A stretch of DNA of 64,000 nucleotides from Mycobacterium terramassiliense (GTDB lineage Bacteria > Actinomycetota > Actinomycetes > Mycobacteriales > Mycobacteriaceae). Made by a program: the position numbers and the translations under genes. Every line of letters starts with the position of its first letter. Positions within the stretch are counted from its first letter, which is position 1. The stretch covers positions 62,001-126,000 of the forward strand of contig NZ_LT717700.1 of assembly GCF_900157385.1 (NCBI RefSeq). Direction: 5' to 3'. The notes beneath the pieces are model-generated. The model was given only the letters and a program-made list of their open reading frames with translations. It did not search any database and was not told the origin of the DNA. This document shows, in pieces, positions 24,676 to 34,617 of the stretch.

Positions 24676-25503
24676 ATGTCGACCTGGCTGATCACCGGCT
24701 GCTCGACGGGACTGGGCCGCGCGCTCGCCGAGGCCGTCATCGCCGCCGGCCACAACGCCGTCGTCACCGCGCGCGACGTCGCGAAGGTCGCCGACTTGGC
24801 CGAGGCCACGCCGGAGCGGGTGCTGGCCGTGGCCCTCGACGTCACCAAGCCCGCGCAGGTCACCTCCGCCGTGCGCCGGGGCCACGAGCGGTTCGGCGGC
24901 CTCGACGTCCTGGTCAACAACGCCGGCTACGGCTACCGGGCCGCCGTCGAAGAGGGCGACGACGCCGAGGTCCGCGAGTTGTTCGAGACGCACTTCTTCG
25001 GCACGGTCGCGATGATCAAGGCGGTGCTGCCCGGCATGCGGGCGCGTCGCAGCGGCGCGATCGTCAACATCTCCTCGATCGGCGCGACAGTGACGCCGGT
25101 GGGATCCGGCTACTACGCGGCGGCCAAGGCCGCCATCGAAGGCATCAGCGGGGCCCTGCGCGGCGAGCTCGCACCGCTGGGCATCTCGGTGACGGTCGTC
25201 GAACCCGGCGCCTTCCGCACCGACTTCGCCGGTCGCTCGCTTGCCCAGTCGGCCGCGGTCATCGACGACTACGCGGGCACCGCCGGGCAGCGGCGCAAGG
25301 AAAACGACACCATGCACGGCAACCAGGCCGGCGACCCCGCCAAGGCCGCCACCGCGATCATCGCGGCGGTCGAGTCCAGCGAGCCGCCGGGGTTCCTGCT
25401 GCTCGGCCCCGACGCCCTGGCCATCTACCGCCACGTCGCGGACGCGCGCGCCGCGGAGATCGCGACATGGGAAGAGCTGACCAGCGGCACCAATTTCGAC
25501 TGA
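24676..25503 (+). CDS. Short-chain dehydrogenase, retinol-dehydrogenase-like group
   Basis: A 275-residue SDR with TGCSTGLGR at residues 7-15, NNAGYGYR near 85, and the catalytic Ser-Tyr-Lys as ISSIGA plus YYAAAK near 150. The C-terminal tail carries PPGFLLLGPDAL, typical of one mycobacterial SDR group. The start is an ATG at 24676 after GGAGACACC. It is 26 bp downstream of the Hsp70-like gene and likely in the same operon. The substrate is unknown. Confidence 0.9.
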   Translation: MSTWLITGCSTGLGRALAEAVIAAGHNAVVTARDVAKVADLAEATPERVLAVALDVTKPAQVTSAVRRGHERFGGLDVLVNNAGYGYRAAVEEGDDAEVRELFETHFFGTVAMIKAVLPGMRARRSGAIVNISSIGATVTPVGSGYYAAAKAAIEGISGALRGELAPLGISVTVVEPGAFRTDFAGRSLAQSAAVIDDYAGTAGQRRKENDTMHGNQAGDPAKAATAIIAAVESSEPPGFLLLGPDALAIYRHVADARAAEIATWEELTSGTNFD

Positions 25504-25623
25504 GCTCGACCGCGCAGCGCCGGGATCCCATGGGGCCACCGTGGCGGATGTGGAACGCGCGCCTCTCGCGATAATCCCTTCGCCATTTAAGAGAAGGTTA
25601 TTCTCCTGGGCCGAGAGACGCTT

Positions 25624-25629
25624 TACGAT
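25624..25629 (+). promoter_or_regulatory. -10 box of the enoyl-CoA hydratase operon
   Basis: TACGAT fits TANNNT and lies 6 nt before the GTG at 25636, indicating a leaderless transcript. A small inverted repeat (GAGAA-ggtta-TTCTC, 25591-25605) lies just upstream and could be an operator. Confidence 0.5.
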
Positions 25630-25635
25630 CGGTGG

Positions 25636-26408
<773 letters not shown>

Positions 26409-26412
<4 letters not shown>

Positions 26413-27554
26413 CCGGCCCGCTGAACGGCGTCCGCATCGTGATGATGGGCGGCCTGGGCCCGGCACCTTTTTGCGGAATGCTGTTGGGGGACTTGGGCGC
26501 CGACATCGTTCGCATCGACGCCCTCGCGGGTGTGGACGGTGCGCTGCCCATCGACTACACGGTCCGGCGCAGCCAGCGGTCGCTGGCCGCCGACGTCAAG
26601 GATCCCCGCGGCACGGAGCTGGTGCACCGCTTGGCCGCCGGCGCCGACGCCTTCGTCGACGTGTTCCGGCCCGGTGTCGCCGAACGGCTGGGCATCGGGC
26701 CGGATGCCCTGCGCGAGCGCAATCCCCGCCTGGTGTATGCCCGCATGACGGGCTACGGGCAGGACGGGCCCCTGGCCGGGCGCGCCGGCCACGACATCAA
26801 CTACATCGCCCTGGCCGGAGCCCTGCACGGCATCGGCACCGCCGAATCACCCATGCCGCCACTGAATCTGGTCGGGGACTACGGCGGCGGCGGGATGCTC
26901 CTGGCGGTGGGGTTGCTCAGCGCGATTCTCGAAGCCCGCCAGTCGGGGGAAGGGCAGGTTCTCGACGTGGCGATGGTCGACGGCGCCTCGACGCTGATGG
27001 CGCCGTACTTCGGGATGGTCGCCGCCGGCACCTGGCGCGACCACCGCCAGGACAATCTGCTCGACGGCGCCGCCCACTTCTACGGCACCTACGCCACGGC
27101 CGACGGCGGCCACGTCGCCGTCGGCGCGATGGAACGCAAGTTCTACGCCGAACTGTGCGCTCGCCTCGGCGTCGACGTACCCCAGGATGACGACCGGCCG
27201 GCGACGTGGGCCGCCCACCGCGGCGAGCTGGCCGCGCGCTTCGCCGAGAAGACCCGCGACGAGTGGGAGCGGATCCTCGATTCGCCGGGATGCTGTGCGA
27301 CGCCCGTGCTTTCGCTGAACGAGGCACCCCGGCATCCCCACGCCGCGGCGCGCCGGGCCTTCATCGAGGTCGACGGCGTCACGCAACCCGCGCCCGCGCC
27401 GCGCTTCTCCCGCAGCCGGCCCGCGGCGCCCTCGGGTCCCGCGCTGCCCGGCGACCATACCGGCGTGCTGCTGCGCGAGCTGGGACTGGACACCGAGGCC
27501 ATCACCGAACTCGTGGACTGTGGCGTGGTGGCACAGAGCAAGAGGGGACGATAA
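26409..27554 (+). CDS. CaiB/BaiF CoA-transferase family, alpha-methylacyl-CoA racemase-like
   Basis: The 381-residue protein has the racemase branch signature of family III: His128 in RAGHDINYIALAG and Asp157 in PPLNLVGDYGGGG. These match the catalytic His and Asp of AMACR/MCR, which epimerise 2-methylacyl-CoA. It therefore looks like a racemase rather than a CoA transferase, although transferases share the fold. The GTG at 26409 overlaps the hydratase stop. The acyl-CoA dehydrogenase ATG follows its stop immediately, giving a tight three-gene operon for branched acyl-CoA degradation. Confidence 0.9.
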
Positions 27555-28850
27555 ATGTCGTGGGACTTCTCCACCGACCCGCAGTGGGCCGAGCAGCTGG
27601 CATGGGTCGAGGAGTTCGTGCGCAGCGAGTGCGAACCGATCGACCTGATTGTCAAGGAATCTCACGACCTGGGCGATCCCGTGCGGCAGGCCCTGATCCC
27701 GCCGCTGCAGGAGGTCGTCAAGGAACGCGGCCTGTGGGCCACCCACCTCGGGCCGCACCTCGGCGGCCCGGGCTACGGCCAGGTGAAGCTGGCTCTGCTC
27801 AACGAGATCCTGGGCCGCTCGGAGTGCGCGCCGATCGTCTTCGGCTCGCAGGCCCCCGATTCGGGCAACAGCGAAATCCTCGCCCACTACGGCACGCCCG
27901 AACTCAAGGCGCGCTACCTCGAGCCGCTGCTGGACAACCGCATCGTGTCCTGCTTCTCCATGACCGAACCGCAGGGCGGCGCGGATCCCAAGGTGTTCCG
28001 CACCACCGCGGTGCCCGATGGCGATCACTGGATCATCAACGGGGAGAAGTGGTTTTCCTCGTTCGCCTCGATGGCGTCGTTCATCATCGTGATGGCCATG
28101 ACCGATCCCGACGCACCGCCGTATCAACGCTACTCGATGTTCGTCGTGCCGGGCGACACCCCCGGCATCAACGTGCTGCGCGATGTCGGCCTGGGGTACC
28201 AGCCGCCGGGCGGCGGGCGCGAAGGGTACGTCCGTTACGAGAACGTCCGGGTGCCCGCCGACCACATGCTGGGCCCGCGCGGCGGGGCCTTCGTCGTGGC
28301 CCAAACCCGCTTGGGCGGCGGGCGAATTCACCACGCCATGCGCACGGTCGGGTTGGTCCGGCGCATCTTCGACATGATCTGTGAGCGGGCGGTGTCGCGT
28401 TACACCCAGGGCGAGGTACTGGCCGACAAGCAGCTGGTCCAGGAGATGGTCGCCGACTCGTGGATGGAGATCGAGGCCTTCCGGCTGCTGACCCTGCAAA
28501 CCGCTTGGAAGATCGACCAATTCAACGACTATCACGCGGTGCGCGCCGACATCTCGGCGGTGAAGGCGATGATGCAGAAGGTGCTGCACGACGTGTCGGC
28601 GCGGGCGCTTCAGCTGCACGGGTCGCTGGGCACCACCCACGAGATGCCCTTCGTGCAGTACCTGGTGGAGTCGTTCGTGCTCGGCCTGGCCGACGGTCCC
28701 ACCGAAGTGCACAAGGTGACGCTGGCCCGCCTGTTACTCAAAGACCGCCCTCCCGCGCCGGACCTGTTTCCCTCCGAGCACCTGTTGCGGCTGCGCGCGG
28801 CCGCCGAGGCGAAGTTCGCCGACCGGCTGGCGGGCATCCCGCGCGGGTAG
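27555..28850 (+). CDS. Acyl-CoA dehydrogenase (ACAD10/11-like group)
   Basis: A 431-residue dehydrogenase with CFSMTEPQGGADPKVFR (substrate/FAD loop), INGEKWFSSFASMA and LHGSLGTTHEMPF near the C-terminus. Length (slightly over 400) and the EPQGG motif match the family of human ACAD10/ACAD11 bacterial homologues. These often occur beside APH-type kinases, and one lies at 29967-30926 on the opposite strand. The ATG at 27555 directly abuts the previous stop. It oxidises an acyl-CoA to the enoyl form; the substrate is inferred only from context. Confidence 0.9.
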   Translation: MSWDFSTDPQWAEQLAWVEEFVRSECEPIDLIVKESHDLGDPVRQALIPPLQEVVKERGLWATHLGPHLGGPGYGQVKLALLNEILGRSECAPIVFGSQAPDSGNSEILAHYGTPELKARYLEPLLDNRIVSCFSMTEPQGGADPKVFRTTAVPDGDHWIINGEKWFSSFASMASFIIVMAMTDPDAPPYQRYSMFVVPGDTPGINVLRDVGLGYQPPGGGREGYVRYENVRVPADHMLGPRGGAFVVAQTRLGGGRIHHAMRTVGLVRRIFDMICERAVSRYTQGEVLADKQLVQEMVADSWMEIEAFRLLTLQTAWKIDQFNDYHAVRADISAVKAMMQKVLHDVSARALQLHGSLGTTHEMPFVQYLVESFVLGLADGPTEVHKVTLARLLLKDRPPAPDLFPSEHLLRLRAAAEAKFADRLAGIPRG

Positions 28851-28858
28851 CCCAGCGG

Positions 28859-29566
28859 TTACACGGCTTTGGTGACGCCGACGTAGGACAGCACCACGTC
28901 GGATTGATCGGTCTCGCGGGTCAGCGTCGCGTAGGAGCGGATGAACGACTGCCCCACGCATCCGTCGATCTTGACGTGGAAGTTGCTGATCATCACCCAC
29001 GGGCTCGCACTCTTGAACGGCTTTTTGACCACGGGCACCACGATCACGAGCCCCGGCTTGAGGCCCACGGTGATGACGCCGTTCACCGGGACGGTGATCA
29101 GTGGCACGGGAGTCACGGCGCCGGTGAACGCACCCGCCAGGCCGAGCCCGGGGGTGACGCCGGCGCTGCCGCCCATCGTGACGCCGTTGGACGTGCTCAT
29201 GTCGATGCCGCAGCCGATCTCGTAGCCCACCTCGAGGGTGCCCCGGGGCTGCTCCGGTCCTATCAGCGAGCCGACGAACGTCCCGCTGGCCAGGTATTCG
29301 CGGGACGAGACGGCGGTGGTCAGCGGCGCCACCGGGATCTGCGACTCGTCCTTCGCGCCGAGGCCCAGGGTCCAGCCGTCCGGGGTCTTGAGGATTGCCG
29401 GGGCGTTCGAGGGCACGCCACCGTCCGGCCCGGGCGCCGTCGCGGCGGCGGGGTCGACGTCCGGATCGGCGCTGGTCGACGGCGCCGTGGCCACGGCCGC
29501 GACCAGACAAACCGCGATAACCGCAGCGCGGCGAACGACCACGGTTATCGGCCTCACGCGCGACAC
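28859..29566 (-). CDS. MspA-family porin-like protein
   Basis: Exported protein of about 235 residues with a hydrophobic signal peptide ending near TSADPD. The MspA-family core follows (TPDGWTLGLGAKDES, YEIGCGIDMSTSNGVT, and a C-terminal GCVGQSFIRSYATL). MspA forms an octameric outer-membrane channel for small hydrophilic solutes. Two cysteines (GCGIDM and DGCVG) probably form a disulfide, as in other MspA-like proteins. Starts at 29566 (GTG) or 29557 (GTG nine bases later) are both plausible; a TACGGT box favours 29557. The gene is convergent with the acyl-CoA dehydrogenase. M. tuberculosis lacks MspA, as I recall. Confidence 0.88.
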   Translation of the reverse strand: MSRVRPITVVVRRAAVIAVCLVAAVATAPSTSADPDVDPAAATAPGPDGGVPSNAPAILKTPDGWTLGLGAKDESQIPVAPLTTAVSSREYLASGTFVGSLIGPEQPRGTLEVGYEIGCGIDMSTSNGVTMGGSAGVTPGLGLAGAFTGAVTPVPLITVPVNGVITVGLKPGLVIVVPVVKKPFKSASPWVMISNFHVKIDGCVGQSFIRSYATLTRETDQSDVVLSYVGVTKAV

Positions 29567-29699
29567 CGTAGGCGCGGCGCGAAACGGGCCGGCTAATTTG
29601 CTGGGCACCCGGCCGAAGTCGTTGTGCGTTCGTAACTGATCCGCGATATCGCCCCGCAACGCTGCCCCGATCCTGTATCGGTTTGTTTGCCGGACCGCT

Positions 29700-29705
29700 A
29701 GAATG
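29700..29705 (+). promoter_or_regulatory. -10 box of the 76-aa secreted protein gene
   Basis: TAGAAT lies 24 nt before the ATG at 29729, leaving a short 5-prime UTR that contains the AGAGAGGG ribosome binding site. Confidence 0.5.
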
Positions 29706-29728
29706 GGCGGGCGACAGAGAGGGCGGGA

Positions 29729-29959
29729 ATGAAGCGCGTTGTGGTGGCCGGCGCGATCGGCGCGATGGCTCTCGCGGCCAGTTCGGCCGTGGCGAACGCC
29801 GACCCCGATCCTTTCTCACCGCCGGCACCGGGGATCGTCGATCTGATAACGACGGAGAGCCCGGCACTGGTCGTGGACCCCTCCGACGAGGGCGGCCCCT
29901 CGATGGCCTGGGGCGGTGCGGGCATGTATTGCCAGAACCTGTTCGTGCGGTGCCGCTGA
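29729..29959 (+). CDS. Small secreted protein, 76 aa
   Basis: An N-terminal signal peptide of about 24 residues (MKRVVVAGAIGAMALAASSA, then VANA) precedes a short acidic-proline mature part. The C-terminal signature is GGPSMAWGGAGMYCQNLFV. The type is common in mycobacteria; no function is known. The two C-terminal cysteines could form a loop. The ATG at 29729 is supported by an AGAGAGGG site and a TAGAAT -10 box. Confidence 0.75.
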   Translation: MKRVVVAGAIGAMALAASSAVANADPDPFSPPAPGIVDLITTESPALVVDPSDEGGPSMAWGGAGMYCQNLFVRCR

Positions 29960-29966
29960 TCCAGCG

Positions 29967-30926
29967 CTAGGCCAGCATTGACCGCGCTCGCGCGAGCAAC
30001 CGCGGCAGCGCGGGGGCCATGGCTTCCCACTCGGCCCGCGGTGCGCGCCGTCGGCGGTTGTGCTTGACGATCAGCGACCACGTCGCCGCCGACTTGAAGC
30101 ACGCGAGCGCGCTGAACCAGCCCAAGTCGGTGACCTCGCAACCCAGCTCGCGTTCATAGAGCTTGGCGAGCTCACCGGCCGGGGGTGCCACCCCCGCGGA
30201 GGACGGGACCCGCCGGTACGTCTCGCGGTCGCAGTTGATCAGAAACCAACCCGCGTCGATGCGCGGATCGCCGATCGACCAGATCTCCCAATCGATCACG
30301 GCGGTGATCCGTGCACCGACGGCCATCAAATTACCCAGGCGGAAGTCGCCGTGCACAACGCTGGGCCCCATCGCCGTTGGCGCGCAAGCCAGTAGCGCGT
30401 CCCGCACGTCACGCCAGCCCGGCACCAGCGCCGCGTCGACGGTCTGCAGCGTGTCGCACCAGCGCTGGACCTCGGCGACCGGATCCGTCACGGGTTCGCC
30501 GGCCAGGCCCAGGCCGCGCGGCGACAGTCCGTGCAGCGCGGCCATGGCCCGGCACGCACCGCGGTAACGTTCGGCCAGCTCCGCGCCCGGCGGGCAGCCG
30601 TCGAAAAGCGGCTCCACGCAGTCGCCTTCGACGTGGGACATCACGAATAGCGGCGGGGTATCCGGCGGATTGCCCGGATCCTCCCACACCACATCGGGCA
30701 CCGGAACCTGCGTCGCGGCAAGCGCTTTCATGATGCGCGCCTGACGCAAGACGTCTCGATGCGCGACCGGTTCGACGCCGGGCGGGGCGACCTTGATCAC
30801 CACCGCCCGGCCATGCCGCTCACCCCGGAACGTGAGGCTGGACGCGCCCCCGGCGAGCGGGGTCGGGCCGACAACCTCCACGGCCGCGAGCCGCCGGCCC
30901 AGCTCCTCGAGATCGACCTCGGGCAT
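29967..30926 (-). CDS. APH-like kinase (acyl-CoA-dehydrogenase-associated)
   Basis: A 319-residue phosphotransferase of the aminoglycoside phosphotransferase/choline kinase fold. The Brenner motif is VVHGDFRLGN at about 193-202, the metal-binding segment is AVIDWEIWSIGDP, and a nucleotide-binding Lys lies near VVIKVAPPG. Relatives of this group are fused to or adjacent to ACAD10/11-like dehydrogenases. Characterised cases phosphorylate 4-hydroxyacyl-CoA. Its start adjoins the stop of the SDR gene at 30927, so they are co-transcribed. Drug resistance is unlikely given the family. Confidence 0.88.
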   Translation of the reverse strand: MPEVDLEELGRRLAAVEVVGPTPLAGGASSLTFRGERHGRAVVIKVAPPGVEPVAHRDVLRQARIMKALAATQVPVPDVVWEDPGNPPDTPPLFVMSHVEGDCVEPLFDGCPPGAELAERYRGACRAMAALHGLSPRGLGLAGEPVTDPVAEVQRWCDTLQTVDAALVPGWRDVRDALLACAPTAMGPSVVHGDFRLGNLMAVGARITAVIDWEIWSIGDPRIDAGWFLINCDRETYRRVPSSAGVAPPAGELAKLYERELGCEVTDLGWFSALACFKSAATWSLIVKHNRRRRAPRAEWEAMAPALPRLLARARSMLA

Positions 30927-31718
30927 TCAGCCGGCCCAGCCGACCTCGGCCAGGAAGGGCTGGGTGTGCGCGATGCGCCCGGTCATGACCTTCGGGTCGC
31001 AGGTGCACAACCGAAGGGCCGTCTCGGTGATCAGTTCGATGTCCTCGGTGTCGGTCTTGGCCAGGTCGAGGGTGCCCGCTCCGGGGGTCGCCACGGGGTT
31101 CGACGGAGCGGCGGCGTTGACCGCGATGCCGTCGTCGTAGAGTTCGGCGGCAAGGCTTTTGGTGAGCCGGTTGAGCGCGGCCTTCGCCGTGCCATAGATG
31201 CCGAAGCCCGCCGTCCGGTCGAATTCGGAGAACGGCGGTCCGGGCGGCAGGTCGCCGCCCACCGACGTCAGGTTCAGGATCCAGCCCCGCCCGCGGTCGC
31301 GCATCGCGGGAATCGCCAACTGGCACAGGTGCAGCGGCCCCAGCACGTGCATCTCGATCATCAGCCGGGCCCGCCGTTCGGGGAACCCGTCGAGGGGCCG
31401 CAGGAAGGTGACCGCGGCGTTGTTGACCAGGATGTCCGGCGCGCCGACGGCGCTCATCACCTCCGCGAAAAGCCGCTCGCGTTCCTCGGATTGCGCGAGG
31501 TCCGCGGGAATCGCGACGGCGCGGCCGCCCGCCGCGAGGATCTCGTCGCGCGTCTGGCTCAGGGATCCCTGGTATTTGGGATCGGGATCCATCGTGCGCG
31601 CGGTCAGCGCCACCGTGGCTCCCCGCGCGGCAAGCCGAGCCGCGATCGCCTTGCCCAGCCCGCGGCTGCTGCCGGTGACGAGGGCGACCATCCCGTCGCA
31701 TCCTGGGTCCGCGCCCAT
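30927..31718 (-). CDS. Short-chain dehydrogenase upstream of the APH-like gene
   Basis: A 263-residue SDR: TGSSRGLGK at residues 15-23, NNAAVTF near 98, NLTSVGG near 145, and catalytic YGTAK near 173. It forms an operon with the APH-like kinase (stop and start adjacent). The ATG at 31718 follows GAGGAGGTAGGCG, a strong site. Together with the kinase and the opposite-strand hydratase, racemase-like and dehydrogenase genes, it may act on hydroxyacyl-CoA intermediates. Confidence 0.9.
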   Translation of the reverse strand: MGADPGCDGMVALVTGSSRGLGKAIAARLAARGATVALTARTMDPDPKYQGSLSQTRDEILAAGGRAVAIPADLAQSEERERLFAEVMSAVGAPDILVNNAAVTFLRPLDGFPERRARLMIEMHVLGPLHLCQLAIPAMRDRGRGWILNLTSVGGDLPPGPPFSEFDRTAGFGIYGTAKAALNRLTKSLAAELYDDGIAVNAAAPSNPVATPGAGTLDLAKTDTEDIELITETALRLCTCDPKVMTGRIAHTQPFLAEVGWAG

Positions 31719-31841
31719 CGCCTACCTCCTCGGGGCTCCCGCCGCGGAAACCGCTTCTCGAAAACAGAGAATGCCATTATCGCCGCCCGAGCGGAAGGGC
31801 GGCCAGGATTTCCGCGCCGCCCGACGGGGAATCCCCCGCTC

Positions 31842-32087
31842 ATGAGCACACCGCCAGACGTCGTTGAATTGATCGACGCGCTCGCGTTCGACATCTACGA
31901 CGCGTACGACCGGCCGCGCCTCTACCCGGCTCCGGAGAAGGCGATGGCTATTACGGCGGCGCGCTACCTGGCCCGACAGCTGGTCAGGAAGGGCTGGCGC
32001 AACGACGGCGACGTCGAACTGCCGTCATGTCCGTACGGAACCGTGACGTGCTTTGACCCGGCGCCCCATGCCCACTGCGAAATGTAG
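31842..32087 (+). CDS. Conserved hypothetical protein, 81 aa
   Basis: Starts MSTPPDVVELIDALAFDIYD and ends in a short cysteine/histidine-containing tail (PSCPYGTVTCFDPAPHAHCEM, here noted as SCPYGTVTC and HAHCEM). The helical middle has AMAITAARYLARQLVRKGW. The Cys/His cluster could bind a metal, but I recognise no family. The ATG at 31842 is chosen inside a longer open frame whose upstream part is antisense shadow. It is convergent with DoxX, 2 bp apart. Confidence 0.62.
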   Translation: MSTPPDVVELIDALAFDIYDAYDRPRLYPAPEKAMAITAARYLARQLVRKGWRNDGDVELPSCPYGTVTCFDPAPHAHCEM

Positions 32088-32089
32088 TG

Positions 32090-32512
32090 TCAGCCCCTGC
32101 CGCGCAGGGCGTCGACGGAAAATCTGCCCCCACCGGTGAAGACCAGCAGGAAGAAGCCGAAGCAGAAAAGTATCGCCAAAGCACCGCCATTGCCCGTGGG
32201 CGGATCACCGATGGGCCAGAGCGCTCGCGGCTGATGCACCCAGAAATAGGCGACCGCCATTTCCCCCGACGCGAGGAAAGCGGCGGCGCGGGTGCACAAC
32301 CCGGTCGCGATCAACAGTCCCGCGAGCAATTCGAGCAGGCCGGCGTACCACCCGGGCCAGACTCCGAATTCGACGCGCCATCCGGGACGCACGGGCCAGC
32401 TGAAGGCGCTCGTCGAGCCGTGCGCGGCGAAGAGCAAACCGTAGACCAACCGATAAAGGCTCAGCACGGTCGGCGCACACCGGTCCAGGCGGCGGTCAAG
32501 AGGTGTCGTCAT
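32090..32512 (-). CDS. DoxX-family membrane protein (Rv3064c-like)
   Basis: A 140-residue protein with four hydrophobic segments, typical of DoxX/DUF4870-type quinol-related membrane proteins. Visible segments are VLSLYRLVYGLLFAAHG, a Trp-rich loop, GLLELLAGLLIATGL, AVAYFWVHQP, and a final ILFCFGFFLLVFTG. The ATG at 32512 overlaps the upstream hydrolase stop by 4 bp (ATGA). Size and position next to mmr match what I recall of Rv3064c. Confidence 0.85.
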   Translation of the reverse strand: MTTPLDRRLDRCAPTVLSLYRLVYGLLFAAHGSTSAFSWPVRPGWRVEFGVWPGWYAGLLELLAGLLIATGLCTRAAAFLASGEMAVAYFWVHQPRALWPIGDPPTGNGGALAILFCFGFFLLVFTGGGRFSVDALRGRG

Positions 32513-33426
32513 GGCCCAGAGGTTACGGTCGCCACCCAGTCGAGCAAGCGCCGCCACAACCGGTGGCGGCTCGATGCCATGTTGTGGCAGTGCGCGCTGT
32601 CGGCCAGCACGACGGTCGTGATGTCGGGGCTGCTGCGGAACAGGACGGCTTCCGCGCGCGGGTCCGGTGAAACGTCGACGACGCCGTAGCCGAGGAGCAC
32701 GGGAACGCCGATGCGCGCGGCGTGCTCGGAGACGACGCCGGGGACCATCGCGGTGCCGAAGACCCGGGGCACCACCGACTTTGCCGTGACACAATCGGCC
32801 GCGACCACATCGGCGGGGACGTCGGCGAGGTGAAACCAGCTCTGCAGGTACTCGCGCGGACCCTCGGCATAGGGCTCGGGCAGCGCGGAGAGGATCTGCC
32901 GGGCCAGCTCCTCGCGGCCCCGCGGGGTTGCCGCGCGAGCGATGAATGCCGGATCGAGGTTCAGCGGTGCCACGTGTTGATTGGTACAGCCCAGAGCGGC
33001 CAGGCCGGCGTAGCTGGAGAACAGCGATTGCTGCACGATCGCGAGGTATGCGCCCAGCGAATGCGCCACGGCCACCGCCGGTGCGCGGTCGCCGGTGGCT
33101 TCCGGCAGGGCGGAGACGGCCCGCGCGAGCGCGGCGGCGATTTCGGTGAAGCCGAAATCGCCTGCGGGCTTCGAACTTTCGCCGGTGCCGAGCGGGTCGA
33201 TCGTGACGACGCTGTAGCCCTTCTGGGTGGCGAACTCGGCAAAGCTGTAGCCGCTACGGCCGGCGATGCTGAGGTCCCAGTATTCGCGGCTGTAGGTGCC
33301 GCCCGGCAGGCAGACGAGTACGGCACCCGGGGCCCCGGGCGGCGGGTAATACGTCGCCGCCAACGACGCCCGCTCGCCGACCACGTCGCTGACATCGAAG
33401 CGCATCGGTCGTGGGGAAGCGGTCAT
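32509..33426 (-). CDS. Alpha/beta hydrolase, 305 aa
   Basis: Alpha/beta-hydrolase fold with oxyanion segment CLPGGTYSREYW, nucleophile elbow VAHSLGAYLA (Ser near 123) and a C-terminal His in SAHCHNM. The catalytic acid is likely Asp in GVVDVSPDP. Esterase or lipase activity is expected; the substrate is unknown. The ATG at 33426 follows GGAAGG. It overlaps the DoxX gene by 4 bp, forming a two-gene operon, and is divergent from mmr. Confidence 0.87.
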   Translation of the reverse strand: MTASPRPMRFDVSDVVGERASLAATYYPPPGAPGAVLVCLPGGTYSREYWDLSIAGRSGYSFAEFATQKGYSVVTIDPLGTGESSKPAGDFGFTEIAAALARAVSALPEATGDRAPAVAVAHSLGAYLAIVQQSLFSSYAGLAALGCTNQHVAPLNLDPAFIARAATPRGREELARQILSALPEPYAEGPREYLQSWFHLADVPADVVAADCVTAKSVVPRVFGTAMVPGVVSEHAARIGVPVLLGYGVVDVSPDPRAEAVLFRSSPDITTVVLADSAHCHNMASSRHRLWRRLLDWVATVTSGP

Positions 33427-33544
33427 GGCGCGCCTTCCGTCGTAGCGTCATAGTTGGGATCAGATTGAACCGCAAGGTGAGCTGGGGAGTGGGAAATGGC
33501 TGGACGGGCCGCAACCGCCGAGAAGCCGGCGTCGGGTTAGCGCG

Positions 33545-33868
33545 TTGACCTACCTGTTGCTGCTGGGCGCGATTTTCGCCGAGGTCGTCGCGACCAGCCT
33601 GCTCAAGAGCACCGAGGGTTTCACCCGGCTGTGGCCGACGGTCACCTGTCTGGTCGGTTACGCCGTGTCCTTCGCACTGCTGGCGTTGTCGATCTCGCGC
33701 GGCATGCGCACCGACGTCGCCTACGCGTTGTGGTCGGCGATCGGGACCGCCGCGATCGTGCTGATCGCGGTGCTGTTCCTCGGCTCCCCGGTGTCCGTGG
33801 GGAAGGTCGTCGGCGTCGCGTTGATCATCGCCGGCGTGGTCACCTTGAACCTGGTCGGCGCGCATTAG
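33545..33868 (+). CDS. mmr: Small multidrug resistance transporter Mmr (EmrE-like)
   Basis: A 107-residue, four-helix drug/proton antiporter. Membrane-embedded Glu13 lies in AIFAEVVATSLLK, and the substrate-path residues GYAVSFALLALSIS and AYALWSAIGTAAIVL are preserved. It is nearly identical in layout to M. tuberculosis Rv3065. The start is a TTG at 33545, which aligns with the family N-terminus. In M. tuberculosis a TetR-type regulator (Rv3066) follows mmr; here a C39-like gene follows instead. Confidence 0.94.
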   Translation: MTYLLLLGAIFAEVVATSLLKSTEGFTRLWPTVTCLVGYAVSFALLALSISRGMRTDVAYALWSAIGTAAIVLIAVLFLGSPVSVGKVVGVALIIAGVVTLNLVGAH

Positions 33869-33903
33869 GTAACGAACGGGCGCCCTGCTCAGACATTCAC
33901 AGC

Positions 33904-34617
33904 ATGATCGTCACCCGCACCGCCACGGCGGCCCGGACCGGGGGCGTCGCCACGCTGGCCGCCGCGGCCGCTTTGGTCCTGGCGGTGGGCACCGCGCGCG
34001 CCACCCCGGACCCACCGCGCGGCGAGGGCACGCTGTACGGAAATCCCGCGGCGGCCGCCGCGTTCTGGCGCTACCAGGGATACGACGACGACTGCGTGGA
34101 AATGGCGGTCTCCGACGTGGTCGGTGAGCTGACCGGCCGGCAGCCTTCCGAGCAGGCCATCGTCAAGCTGGCCCAATCGACCCCCAGCACCGTCCACCCC
34201 GGGCCGATCTACACCAAGCCGAAAAAGCGCAAGCCCGGCAGCGGCACCTCGTTCGACGACGAGCCGGCGCTGCTCGCGCACTACGGCATCCACGCCGTGT
34301 CCACCGATCAGGCAAGCGCCGCGAAGGCGGGCGTCCCCACCGGGCTGAGCGCACTCGAGCAGGACCTGGCCAAGGGCCGCAAGGTCATCGTCGGGGTCAA
34401 CTCCGAGCTCATCTGGCGCGAGCCCGTCGAGGACAAGGCCCCCGACGGCCGGCCCGAGGCCAACCACGCCGTCGTGGTGACCGGCATCGACACCACGGCC
34501 GGCGTCGTGCACCTCAACGACAGCGGCAGCGAGCAGGGCCGCGACGAACAGGTGCCGATCGACGTCTTCGCGCAATCGTGGGCCACCAGCGACGACCAGA
34601 TGACCGTCACGGGTTAG
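33904..34617 (+). CDS. Exported C39-like cysteine peptidase family protein
   Basis: A 237-residue secreted protein with a signal peptide (VATLAAAAALVLAVGTARA, cleavage near ARATP). The C39-like papain fold has Cys in GYDDDCVEMAVSDVV, His in NHAVVVTGID and Asn/Asp in VVHLNDSGS, in the order of a Cys-His-Asn/Asp triad. The basic PKKRKPGSG loop is unusual. It may act on cell-wall or exported peptides; no partner gene is adjacent. The ATG at 33904 is taken. It is convergent with the hydrolase at 34614, overlapping by 4 bp. Confidence 0.83.
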   Translation: MIVTRTATAARTGGVATLAAAAALVLAVGTARATPDPPRGEGTLYGNPAAAAAFWRYQGYDDDCVEMAVSDVVGELTGRQPSEQAIVKLAQSTPSTVHPGPIYTKPKKRKPGSGTSFDDEPALLAHYGIHAVSTDQASAAKAGVPTGLSALEQDLAKGRKVIVGVNSELIWREPVEDKAPDGRPEANHAVVVTGIDTTAGVVHLNDSGSEQGRDEQVPIDVFAQSWATSDDQMTVTG

